NCBI GenBank assembly: GCA_017415185.1
Contig: JAFQHZ010000017.1
Span: 1 to 64,000 of the forward strand
DNA: 64,000 bases
Direction of reading: 5' to 3'
DNA from: Candidatus Gastranaerophilales bacterium
GTDB lineage: Bacteria; Cyanobacteriota; Vampirovibrionia; Gastranaerophilales; Gastranaerophilaceae
Of this stretch, positions 28,411-36,104 are shown piece by piece. The first letter of the stretch is position 1. Each line of letters starts with the position of its first letter. A program made the position numbers and the translations under genes. The notes beneath the pieces are model-generated. The model ran no database searches and had not been told where the DNA came from. It was given only the letters and a program-made list of their open reading frames with translations.

Positions 28411-29878
28411 AAATTATTTTAACTTTAAAATCTTCTTTTAATGATTCAATAACATGCGGATTAATAAGTGCATGTGGACAATTTGTAATATTTAAATCAA
28501 CTTGTTGATTTAAAAGCATAAGCAATAAATTTAAATTTATTAAATTGCATTGTGCAAGAAAAATTGTTATCTTAATATTTTTTTCTTTTAATTTGGAGAT
28601 TGAATCAAGCAAAATATCTCCTTCAAGAGGGGAGCTCAGAGTGATGACTTTTTTGTCGTTGTAGTCGCTGATTTCTTGTTCTGAATCTAATAAACCTGAA
28701 ATAACAATAATTTCTTCAACATTTGCTTCTTCTATAAATTTTTCAATTTTTTTCCTATTATAGTTAATTTTAATGCTTGTTGATTCTTTTGCTTCTTTGC
28801 ATTTTTCAAGCCCTAAAGCACATTCGATTACAGGCATGTAATTTTGATTTTTTATGTCTGAGACTTTTGAAAAAGAAATTAATTTGTTTGAAAAAATTTC
28901 TCCTCGATATAAGCTATCAATTTTTTGGATAAAATTTTGAGTAATTAAAATTGCGCCATCGAATCTTGAAAAGTCATATTCTGCGCTGTCGCTGCCAAAA
29001 TGTCCTTTTAAATATTTGTTTTTCTTAAAATATGGATAAAAATGCGCTAAAAACAAAGAGCCATGCGTATAAACATTTATTGTTTCTTTAATGTCGCAAT
29101 TTTCAATTGTTTTTAATAGTTTTTCAAGCTCGTCTAAATCGTCGCCTGAGGCTAAAATGCAATGTCCGTTTAAAAGGGAAGATTTTGTTGAAGCGTTTTC
29201 TTTTGCGCCATATCTTTTTTGATATATTTCAGAAAGTTTTATTGCAATTTTGAGTGAAAAATCTGAAAATTCATAAATTCTTCGAATAATTTTTTCGTTT
29301 CTGATTGAATATGAATTTGTTAAAGCGAAAAATCTTAAAATTTCAAAATTAAAATCGTCATATTTTTCTTCAAGCTTTTTAATTTTTGTGACTTCTATTG
29401 CGCAAAGGCGTGAAAAAAGCGTTATTAATTCATAAAGTCGAAGTTTTGTTTTGTCTGTGTTTTTTTGGATATTTATAAAATTATTTTGCGCATATTCAAT
29501 TAATTCTGAAATTGTTTGTTTTTCTTGAAATTCAAACGAATTTTTTATAAGCTCGCAAGGAAGGGAATTTTTTTCGCAATAATCGATATATTTTTCCTTT
29601 ACTCTTTTTTTGTTGAGATATAAATTTTTAACAAAATCAAGATAGTTGTTTTGATTGTAGCTCGTGTTAATAAGGAAAATTGAAAGCCCGTCAAGCGCAA
29701 TATTGCTCGCTTCTTGGTCTTTTATTTTAAATTCTTTTAATTTGACAAGATAGGAAGAAATTTCTCTAATTTCATTTAGAATTATTTGATATAAAGCGTT
29801 TACGCTTGGATGTATTGAACAAGCGCCCATCAGGGTGCAGGAATTTTTTTCTGCTATATTTTTAAAAAAATCATACAT
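28409..29878 (-). CDS. Hybrid-cluster-protein homologue lacking the cluster ligands
   Basis: 489 residues. The fold of Hcp (hydroxylamine/NO reductase) is recognisable along its length: C-T-x-x-G-x-C and S-V-N-A-L at the N-terminus, S-G-D-D-L-D-E-L, Y-T-H-G-S-L-F-L-A-H-F-Y-P, F-D-G-A-I-L-I-T-Q-N and a C-terminal N-P-H-V-I-E-S-L. Yet the ligands are gone: S-G-H-D-L became S-G-D-D-L (His lost), T-H-G-E became T-H-G-S (Glu lost), T-x-N-C became T-Q-N-F (Cys lost), and G-G-C-D reads S-G-L-L. Hydroxylamine reductase chemistry is therefore unlikely. It diverges from the cysteine-motif protein at 30024. Six bases before the ATG is TAAACT, a possible leaderless -10. Confidence 0.78.
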   Translation of the reverse strand: MYDFFKNIAEKNSCTLMGACSIHPSVNALYQIILNEIREISSYLVKLKEFKIKDQEASNIALDGLSIFLINTSYNQNNYLDFVKNLYLNKKRVKEKYIDYCEKNSLPCELIKNSFEFQEKQTISELIEYAQNNFINIQKNTDKTKLRLYELITLFSRLCAIEVTKIKKLEEKYDDFNFEILRFFALTNSYSIRNEKIIRRIYEFSDFSLKIAIKLSEIYQKRYGAKENASTKSSLLNGHCILASGDDLDELEKLLKTIENCDIKETINVYTHGSLFLAHFYPYFKKNKYLKGHFGSDSAEYDFSRFDGAILITQNFIQKIDSLYRGEIFSNKLISFSKVSDIKNQNYMPVIECALGLEKCKEAKESTSIKINYNRKKIEKFIEEANVEEIIVISGLLDSEQEISDYNDKKVITLSSPLEGDILLDSISKLKEKNIKITIFLAQCNLINLNLLLMLLNQQVDLNITNCPHALINPHVIESLKEDFKVKII

Positions 29879-29955
29879 AATGAAAGTTTAGTTTATTTTT
29901 TTGAAAAAATAATTGCCGATGAGAATAATATTTCTACTATATTTGTAGGATTAAT

Positions 29956-29984
29956 TTGAAAAAAAATAAAAAAGGGGGCATAAT
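29956..29984 (+). promoter_or_regulatory. Promoter of the small cysteine-motif gene
   Basis: TTGAAA (29956-29961), 17-base spacer, CATAAT (29979-29984). It predicts a leader of about 33 bases ending in the GGGGA ribosome binding site of the TTG-started gene at 30024. Confidence 0.5.
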
Positions 29985-30023
29985 GTAACTATATAAAGAT
30001 TTACTACGATTTGGGGATATATT

Positions 30024-30305
30024 TTGCTAAGAAGCTACGGAAATAGTTTTAAAGAGGAATTTTTTGAATGCCAAACTAATGGCGTAATTTCGGATTCAAT
30101 TGTGCAAAATTGGACTTTGCAAGCGTATGAATGTTATAAATTGAATTCAAAATGTGAAAATTGTCCAATAACAAAAGCAAAATACTCTTTTAAATGTCAA
30201 ATGAAACATATAGTTGAAATTTTGCTTAAAACAAAAGGGCTTCCAAACGAAAAAGAAATTCTTGGAAATGCGCTCGTGCCTGTTGAAAACGATATTGTGG
30301 CATAA
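30024..30305 (+). CDS. Small cysteine-motif protein of unknown function
   Basis: 93 residues, not recognised. Cys residues cluster at Y-E-C-Y, S-K-C-E-N-C-P-I and F-K-C-Q-M (about residues 38-65), a C-x-x-C-P pair with flanking Cys that could bind zinc or an iron-sulfur cluster. No membrane segment. The only usable start is the TTG at 30024, with GGGGA six bases upstream and a promoter at 29956-29984. It is transcribed away from the Hcp-like gene and toward the Nudix-type regulator, so a shared redox theme is possible but unproven. Confidence 0.65.
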   Translation: MLRSYGNSFKEEFFECQTNGVISDSIVQNWTLQAYECYKLNSKCENCPITKAKYSFKCQMKHIVEILLKTKGLPNEKEILGNALVPVENDIVA

Positions 30306-30323
30306 AAATATTAAGTGTACTTC

Positions 30324-30352
30324 TTGCCATTAATCGATATTTGTTATATTAT
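30324..30352 (+). promoter_or_regulatory. Promoter of the Nudix-type regulator gene (leaderless layout)
   Basis: TTGCCA (30324-30329), 17-base spacer, TATTAT (30347-30352), then AGCCTT and the ATG at 30359. No ribosome binding site. Confidence 0.7.
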
Positions 30353-30358
30353 AGCCTT

Positions 30359-31045
30359 ATGAGAACATTTGCTGAAACAAAAACCCATGAGGTCACAGTC
30401 GACGTTGTAATTTTAACAATTCACGACAATAAATTAAAAGTTTTATTAATTAAGCGTGCTAATGAACCTTTCAGGGGCAAATGGTCTATTCCTGGTGGAT
30501 TTATTAGATTGTCTGAAAATATTGACGATGCGGCGCTTCGTGTCTTAAAAGAAAAGACAACCGTTTCAAATATTTATCTTGAACAATTATACACATTTGG
30601 CGACCCTCTTCGTTATCCAAATGCTCGTGTAATCACTTGTGCATATTTTGCTCTTTTAAGAGCAGAAGATATTAAACTTGATGTTAAAGGCGCAGAAGGT
30701 GTTTCTGATATTCAATGGCACGAGGTTGAAAATCTTCCTCCTTTGGCGTTTGACCACAAAGAAATCATTGAATATTCCCTTAAAAGAACTCGTGAAAGAT
30801 TGGAATTATGCCCAATTGCTTTCCAATTATTGCCTAAAAAATTCACTTTGACAGAGCTTCAAAAATCTTATGAATTAATTTTGAAAAAGACTTTAGACAA
30901 GCGTAATTTCAGAAAGAAAATGCTTTCTTCAAATATATTGGTCGAAACAAATGAATATACAAAATCTGTTTCTAAACGTCCAGCAGCGCTATATTCGTTC
31001 GACAATATCACGTTGAATTCTAAACGTGGGCATTTCTTTTCATAA
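30359..31045 (+). CDS. Nudix-fold transcriptional regulator (NrtR-like)
   Basis: 228 residues: an N-terminal Nudix domain (about 1-140) followed by a winged-helix region (about 145-225) with F-T-L-T-E-L-Q-K-S-Y-E and K-R-N-F-R-K-K-M, the arrangement of NrtR regulators of NAD metabolism and related sugar regulators. The Nudix box is decayed: the expected R-E-x-x-E-E reads R-V-L-K-E-K, so it probably binds a nucleotide-type effector rather than hydrolysing it. The ATG at 30359 is preferred over a TTG at 30341, which falls inside the promoter. The target operon is not identifiable; nadK at 32786-33577 is a nearby candidate. Confidence 0.82.
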   Translation: MRTFAETKTHEVTVDVVILTIHDNKLKVLLIKRANEPFRGKWSIPGGFIRLSENIDDAALRVLKEKTTVSNIYLEQLYTFGDPLRYPNARVITCAYFALLRAEDIKLDVKGAEGVSDIQWHEVENLPPLAFDHKEIIEYSLKRTRERLELCPIAFQLLPKKFTLTELQKSYELILKKTLDKRNFRKKMLSSNILVETNEYTKSVSKRPAALYSFDNITLNSKRGHFFS

Positions 31046-31052
31046 CGAGAAT

Positions 31053-31093
31053 CTAAAAAATCCAAAAAATGACGATTTTTTGAGATTTTTTAA
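31053..31093 (+). terminator. Intrinsic terminator after the Nudix-type regulator
   Basis: Long AT-rich inverted repeat: AAAAAATC plus AAAAAAT on the left, GACG loop (31071-31074), ATTTTTT plus GATTTTTT on the right, eight bases after the stop codon. Confidence 0.75.
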
Positions 31094-31100
31094 ATTCGAG

Positions 31101-31163
31101 CCAAGGTGTGTGAAAACAAGGGCGGGCGCGAGATAGCGCGCGACCTTTGTTTGAAACCGTACC
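31101..31163. repeat. GC-rich structured dispersed element, copy 1
   Basis: A 63-base GC-rich island in AT-rich surroundings. It opens with CCAAGGTGTGTGAA and closes with ACCGTACC; both ends recur at 58634-58695 with a different interior. The interior is self-complementary (AACAAGGG against CCTTTGTT; GCGCG against GCGCGC), and the outer ends GGTGTG and CGTACC can pair with two G-U wobbles. Confidence 0.65.
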
Positions 31164-31187
31164 CCATGTAAAGTTACTAATAAATAA

Positions 31188-32783
31188 TTATTTAACTAAC
31201 GTTTTTGCAAAATCAATTGTTTGTTGGCTAACCTCTCCTGAAGCAAGTTGCGCTAGTGCTTCAAGACGTCTGTTTTCGTCTAAGATTTCGATTTTGATAT
31301 TTGTATCGTTTTCGTGCGTTTTGGTTATCCAAATAAAATTGTCTGCTTTAGCACAAATTATTGGTTGATGAGTTATGCAAATAATTTGTGATAATTTTGC
31401 AAGTTCAAGCATCGACAAAGCAACAGAATTTGATGTTATTCCTGAAATTCCTGTGTCGATTTCATCAAAAACAACCGTTTGAACTTTATCAACAAGCGCA
31501 AAAATTGTTTTAAGCGCAAGCATTACCCTTGAAATTTCGCCACCTGAAGCAACTTTAGACAAAGGCGCAAGATTTTGATTTTTGTTTGTTGAAATCATAA
31601 ATTCAACATTATCTATGCCAAGCTCATTTTTTGAAATTTGCTTAATGGAAATTTCAAATTGAGCTTCTTTTAGTTCAAGATTTTTTAATTTTTCAACAAT
31701 TAAATTAGACAATTCAAGTGAATATTTTTTTCTATATTCGCTTATGCTTTCGCTTAGAATTTCTAAAGCTGACAAAAGAGTGTTATAGTTTTCTTCTAAG
31801 GCTTCAATGTTGTTGTCTGAGCCTGTTAATTCTTCTAATTTTGTTGCGATTTTTTCTCTTTCTTCGTCTAAATTTGCGCCATATTTTCTTTTTAATTTTT
31901 GAATTAATGAAATTCTTTCGTTTAATTCATCCAGCCTCATAGGGTTTAATTCAAGTCCTGATGAATAATCTCGAAGGAAATTTGCGCTTTCTTTTAAATT
32001 TTCAAAAGCATCATAAAGTGAAGAATTAACTTCTGACAAATTTTTGTCTAATTCAGCTAAGCTTGAAATAGTATATTTTATTTTGCCTAATGCTTCAACA
32101 ATGCTTTGATTGTCGCCATAAAGAGCGTAATAAGAGGAATATGCGCCTTCTTTTAGTTCTTGAACATTTGAAAGAATATCAAGTTCTTCTTTTAATTCTT
32201 CTTCCTCATTTTCTTTAATTGCAGCATCATCAAGCTCGCGCAATTGAAATTGCAGAAATTCAATTTCTCTTTCGTTATTTTGAAGATTTTCTTTTAATGC
32301 GTTTAATTTTTTTTCAATGTTTTTAAAATCAAAATAGTTTTCTTTATAATTTTTTAGAAGTTCATTAAATTCAGGGCTTTTTTTGATGATATAGTTGTCT
32401 AAAAGAAAAATATGGCTTTTTGGTTGAATATATGAATATGTTTGATGTTGAGAATGTATATCAACCAATGTTTCTCTTATTTCTTTTATTTCATCAATTG
32501 AAGAAAGCATTCCGTTTAGTCTAAATTTGGATTGGTTTGCAATTTCTCTTGAAATTACTGTTTCGATTCCGTCGTTTTCAAAAACCGCTTCAATATAACA
32601 AGGCAAATCTTTATTCAAAACGACTTCTTTGCTGATTTTTGCTCCTAAAACGCTATCAAGAGCTTTTATGATAATACTTTTACCTGCTCCGGTCTCTCCG
32701 CATAACACATTGAAGCCATTTGAAAAATTCAGTGTTGCTTCTTTTAAGAGTATAAAATTTTTAATTGTTAGCGTTTTTAACAT
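31188..32783 (-). CDS. recN: DNA repair protein RecN
   Basis: SMC-like ATPase that organises double-strand breaks for recombinational repair. 531 residues, slightly shorter than E. coli RecN (553). Walker A G-E-T-G-A-G-K-S is at about 29-36, a central coiled coil with Glu/Lys/Leu runs spans about 150-370, an S-G-G-E ABC signature (V-A-S-G-G-E-I-S-R) is near 425, and Walker B V-V-F-D-E-I-D-T-G-I-S-G follows. Two bases separate it from the upstream nadK, the common nadK-recN pair, which suggests one transcript. Confidence 0.95.
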   Translation of the reverse strand: MLKTLTIKNFILLKEATLNFSNGFNVLCGETGAGKSIIIKALDSVLGAKISKEVVLNKDLPCYIEAVFENDGIETVISREIANQSKFRLNGMLSSIDEIKEIRETLVDIHSQHQTYSYIQPKSHIFLLDNYIIKKSPEFNELLKNYKENYFDFKNIEKKLNALKENLQNNEREIEFLQFQLRELDDAAIKENEEEELKEELDILSNVQELKEGAYSSYYALYGDNQSIVEALGKIKYTISSLAELDKNLSEVNSSLYDAFENLKESANFLRDYSSGLELNPMRLDELNERISLIQKLKRKYGANLDEEREKIATKLEELTGSDNNIEALEENYNTLLSALEILSESISEYRKKYSLELSNLIVEKLKNLELKEAQFEISIKQISKNELGIDNVEFMISTNKNQNLAPLSKVASGGEISRVMLALKTIFALVDKVQTVVFDEIDTGISGITSNSVALSMLELAKLSQIICITHQPIICAKADNFIWITKTHENDTNIKIEILDENRRLEALAQLASGEVSQQTIDFAKTLVK

Positions 32784-32785
32784 AG

Positions 32786-33577
32786 TTATTTTCTTGGCGA
32801 TAAAGACCAGTGCAATTTTTCTTTTAAGATGTCATAAAATTTGTCTTTTTGGTGGCTCAGCGCTAAAAGTTTTGCGCTGAATTCGCTTTTTTCGATTGTA
32901 ATTTCATTATCAATGATTAAATCAACTTGTCCATCAAACGAAACGTTTAATTTTTCGTCTGCGTTTTTGATTGTAATTTTTTCTGTTGTTGGAATAACAA
33001 TAGGACGCATATTGAGAGTATGCGGGCAAATTGGAATTATTAAAAAACAATCCAATAAAGGAGAAACAACTGGACCTCCTGCGGATAATGAATAGGCGGT
33101 TGAGCCTGTTGGAGTTGAAATTATTAAACCGTCTGCAACATAAGAACAAAGCTTTTTGTCGTTAATATATAGCTCCATTGTTGAGCTTCTTGCGCAATTT
33201 ACACCTTTTATAACAACATCATTTAGTGCGGTTTTTCCTTGCGCTTTTAGCATTAAGCGGTTTTCGATAGTAAAATCGTTATTTGTTAATTTATTAATTA
33301 CGTTATCGATTTCATCGGGACGAGCTTGGGTAAGATAGCCCAATCTGCCAACGTTAAAGCCTAAAATGGGAATTGAGTGTGGCGCATAAAACCTTGAAGC
33401 TTTTAAAAATGTGCCGTCTCCTCCAATTACGATTGCCAAATCTATATTTTTTTGCATATCTGCTGCGCAGAAAAGAGTTGAGTTTTCAAGCTTTTCTTGA
33501 AGTTTTTTTGCAAGAGAAGTTGATTCTTCGACATCGCAATTGTAAATTATTCCAATTTTTTTAAAATTTTCCTGCAT
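32786..33577 (-). CDS. nadK: NAD kinase
   Basis: Phosphorylates NAD to NADP. 263 residues with the family hallmarks G-G-D-G-T-F-L-K near residue 53, G-F-N-V-G-R-L-G-Y-L near 75, the N-D-V-V-I segment and T-P-T-G-S-T-A-Y-S-L-S-A-G-G-P near 155. Preceded by TAAAAT, six bases and ATG, which predicts a leaderless transcript; AAAGG within those six bases is too close to serve as a ribosome binding site. Followed two bases later by recN. Confidence 0.95.
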   Translation of the reverse strand: MQENFKKIGIIYNCDVEESTSLAKKLQEKLENSTLFCAADMQKNIDLAIVIGGDGTFLKASRFYAPHSIPILGFNVGRLGYLTQARPDEIDNVINKLTNNDFTIENRLMLKAQGKTALNDVVIKGVNCARSSTMELYINDKKLCSYVADGLIISTPTGSTAYSLSAGGPVVSPLLDCFLIIPICPHTLNMRPIVIPTTEKITIKNADEKLNVSFDGQVDLIIDNEITIEKSEFSAKLLALSHQKDKFYDILKEKLHWSLSPRK

Positions 33578-33583
33578 GCCTTT

Positions 33584-33589
33584 ATTTTA
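33584..33589 (-). promoter_or_regulatory. -10 element of nadK (leaderless layout)
   Basis: Minus strand TAAAAT, then AAAGGC, then the ATG at 33577. No good -35 recognised, so the call rests on the hexamer and the six-base spacing shared with other genes here. Confidence 0.5.
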
Positions 33590-33661
33590 GCGCAAAAAAA
33601 TATTTTTTAGGAGTTTTGTAAATATATAGCTATTTATGTATTTTTGTGGTAAAAAAGGTGT

Positions 33662-35632
33662 ATGAGATTAGAAAATGTTGTTAGGTTCACCAGCGGTAAC
33701 ATGGGTCGAAATGTTGCTTTTGGTCGCGCACCTAAAAAGGGTTATGAAGAAAAAGAATACACGCATGCAATTCAAGATGCGTTGGATTATTTGGGAGTGC
33801 AAAATCGTGCTTTAATCATTCAAGGCACAAGTTTTCCTGCTCGACAAGGGGAGTATGATATCGAAACAGGAACTCCTTTTAATGCAGACGAATTGGTTGA
33901 ATTTGCAAAATTGCATGGCTTTAATGCAATTCAATTAGGTCCAAATGGAAAATTAAACAAAGGCGATACTTCTCCATATACATCGTCTGTTTTTGAAAAA
34001 AATCCATTGTTTATCGATTTTAACAAATTAATGACGCCTAATTATGCTTCAATTTTGTCTGAAAAAGATTTAGCATCTGTTGCTAAAAAAACAAAAGCAA
34101 ATAGCAAAAATTACGACAGAACTGATTTTAAAGATGCGCAAAAAAACACAGATAAATTAATTGATATTGCCTATGCTAATTTCCGTTCTAAAGTTCAACA
34201 AGGAGACAGAAGCGCAATTGCTTTAGCTCAAGAGTTTGATAATTTTGAAAATAGAAATAGCATTTGGATTGACCATTATGCAGTATTAAATGTTTTATCT
34301 GAAAAACATGGAACTGATTATTATCCAAATTGGCCACAAGCAGACCAAGAATTAATCCAAGACGTTAAAAAAGGCGATAGACTTGCTGTTGATAGATATA
34401 TTCAAATTCAACGTGATAATGCGGATAAAATCGAAAAATACAAATTCTCGCAATTCATAATCGACAAGCAAACAAAAGCAGATAGAATGGCAAGAGGCGG
34501 CTTTGCATATATTTCAGATTTGGAAGTTGGCACAAGTTCGCTAGACGAAATTGTTTTTAAAGACGTATTTTTGCAAGGTTACAAAATTGGTTGTCCTAAT
34601 GGCGGACCTTTGGATTCTCCGCAGCTTTGGGGTATGGCTGTTTTAGACCCTAATAAATTATTTAATCCTGATGGTTCTTTAGGTCCTGCCGGTGAATTTT
34701 TGAAAGCAAAATTAGTAAACGGCATGGCAGGTGCTCAAGGCGTTAGAGTTGATCATGCTATTGGGCTTGTAAATCCTTATATATACAAAGAAAATAGTGT
34801 TCATAAAATTAAGAAAAATGGCGTTGAAATTCCAGATGTTTCAAAACTTCAAGCTGGTCGCATGAATAATATTGGCTTAGATAAAAATCAAAGTTTTGAA
34901 AGAATTTTGTCCGATATTGTTTTGCCTACGATGAAAGAAATGGGCGTAAATCCAAAAGAAGTTATTTGGGAAGATTTAGGAAAAGACGAAACAGGGACAT
35001 TCAACCGAGTTTTCAGACAAAGACTTGGCTTGCCTGGCATTTCTTGCACAACTTGGACAAAAGGGGTTGATGCTCAAAGAAAAAGAGATAATTGGGCGTA
35101 TGTTGGCTGTCATGATAACAAACCTGGTAGAAAGTTAATTGAAGATGGCGATGTTGACAGAAGCAAAGGCTGGAGACCTGCTTGGGAGCCAAATTATCTT
35201 GCTGAAGCTTTAAGACCTGACCCTTGGAAAGAAGCGGAAAGACAAGCATTAAGACAAAAAATTGAATCAAGCCCAAAAGAAAGATGGAAAGCAAAAGTTG
35301 CTGAGTTGTTTAATTCTACAAAACACATCCAAATTTCTTTCATGGACTTCTTTGGAATCAATAAAACATATAACACTCCAGGAACGACAGGGGGCGATAA
35401 TTGGACTTTAAGATTGAATCCTAATTTTAAAGACACATATTATAAATCACTGGAAAATGACGAATGGGCAATAAGCATGCCAGAAGTATTGGCTACTGCG
35501 GTTCAAGCGAAATTTGATGAAGAAGTTTCAAGAAACGGCAAGCCATATTGGGAAACAAAAGCACAAATTGACCCGCTTCTTGGTCGTTTGAACCATTGGA
35601 GTCACGTTTTAAGAGAAAAAGAGAGCAAATAA
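33662..35632 (+). CDS. malQ: 4-alpha-glucanotransferase (GH77, amylomaltase type)
   Basis: 656 residues, within the GH77 range. It transfers alpha-1,4-glucan segments between chains and releases glucose, feeding glycogen/maltodextrin use. The triad is visible: Asp 364 in V-R-V-D-H, Glu 437 in I-W-E-D-L-G and Asp 485 in G-C-H-D-N. L-W-G and the preceding G-G-P-L-D-S-P-Q match the GH77 substrate loop region. The N-terminus has a head with N-V-A-F-G-R (18-23), similar in style to the F-K-G heads of two other proteins here. It stands alone but complements the GH13 operon and pgi. AAGGTG lies close before the ATG. Confidence 0.9.
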   Translation: MRLENVVRFTSGNMGRNVAFGRAPKKGYEEKEYTHAIQDALDYLGVQNRALIIQGTSFPARQGEYDIETGTPFNADELVEFAKLHGFNAIQLGPNGKLNKGDTSPYTSSVFEKNPLFIDFNKLMTPNYASILSEKDLASVAKKTKANSKNYDRTDFKDAQKNTDKLIDIAYANFRSKVQQGDRSAIALAQEFDNFENRNSIWIDHYAVLNVLSEKHGTDYYPNWPQADQELIQDVKKGDRLAVDRYIQIQRDNADKIEKYKFSQFIIDKQTKADRMARGGFAYISDLEVGTSSLDEIVFKDVFLQGYKIGCPNGGPLDSPQLWGMAVLDPNKLFNPDGSLGPAGEFLKAKLVNGMAGAQGVRVDHAIGLVNPYIYKENSVHKIKKNGVEIPDVSKLQAGRMNNIGLDKNQSFERILSDIVLPTMKEMGVNPKEVIWEDLGKDETGTFNRVFRQRLGLPGISCTTWTKGVDAQRKRDNWAYVGCHDNKPGRKLIEDGDVDRSKGWRPAWEPNYLAEALRPDPWKEAERQALRQKIESSPKERWKAKVAELFNSTKHIQISFMDFFGINKTYNTPGTTGGDNWTLRLNPNFKDTYYKSLENDEWAISMPEVLATAVQAKFDEEVSRNGKPYWETKAQIDPLLGRLNHWSHVLREKESK

Positions 35633-35643
35633 GCTCTCTTTTT
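35616..35643. terminator. Intrinsic terminator after malQ
   Basis: Arms AAAAAGAGAGC (35616-35626) and GCTCTCTTTTT (35633-35643); the left arm includes the last codons of malQ. It can also serve the convergent pilin-like gene. Confidence 0.88.
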
Positions 35644-36102
35644 TTATTTATTTTCTTTGTCAAATTTTGAATAAACAACAAAAGAAGGCGGTTTGATTAC
35701 CGTTCTTAAAATTAATTCGTTTTTCTTGTTAAATGTTGTAAGGACAATCATTTGAGCGTTATCGTCATAGCTTACGCAAGTGCAGCCTTTGCATTCGCTT
35801 TCGAAAGTGTATGCTGGAGCTTTTTTGTCATAAGGATTTTTTGCTATTTGGTTTAATTTTTCTGAAACTTTTTTTGCAACAGTGGAAGCTTTTTCGTTTT
35901 TGTTTTTGGCAAATTCTTCCAATACTCTTGCGGTATAAATAGCGTTGTCGGATTTAATTTTTGCAGCTTTTAAAACATCTTGTTTTGTTATAAAATGTGG
36001 CGAATAATAGATTCCTATTGCAATGAATAAAAGCGATAGGACGATTATTTCAATTAATGTTATTTTTTTAATTTTGCAAAAATCAATATTTCCTAATTTC
36101 AT
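35644..36102 (-). CDS. Pilin-like (pseudopilin) membrane protein
   Basis: 152 residues. Near the N-terminus K-K-I-T-L-I-E-I-I-V-L-S-L-L-F-I-A resembles the type IV pilin/pseudopilin signature, including the Glu at +5 and the long hydrophobic helix, but the residue before the cleavage position is Lys, not Gly. An ordinary N-anchored protein is therefore possible. The remainder (about 40-152) is a soluble domain with C-K-G-C-T-C. GAAAGG lies a few bases before the ATG. It is the last gene of the lptB-lptFG-glycosidase operon; no pilus assembly gene lies in the window. Confidence 0.6.
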   Translation of the reverse strand: MKLGNIDFCKIKKITLIEIIVLSLLFIAIGIYYSPHFITKQDVLKAAKIKSDNAIYTARVLEEFAKNKNEKASTVAKKVSEKLNQIAKNPYDKKAPAYTFESECKGCTCVSYDDNAQMIVLTTFNKKNELILRTVIKPPSFVVYSKFDKENK

Positions 36103-36104
36103 AT

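Noticed and set aside
30024-30305. Small cysteine-motif protein as a rubredoxin or ferredoxin
   Set aside because: Cysteine spacing does not match either family.
33650-33661. Leaderless -10 for the GH77 gene
   Set aside because: TAAAAA is at the right spacing but lacks the final T and a -35, and AAGGTG could serve as a ribosome binding site.
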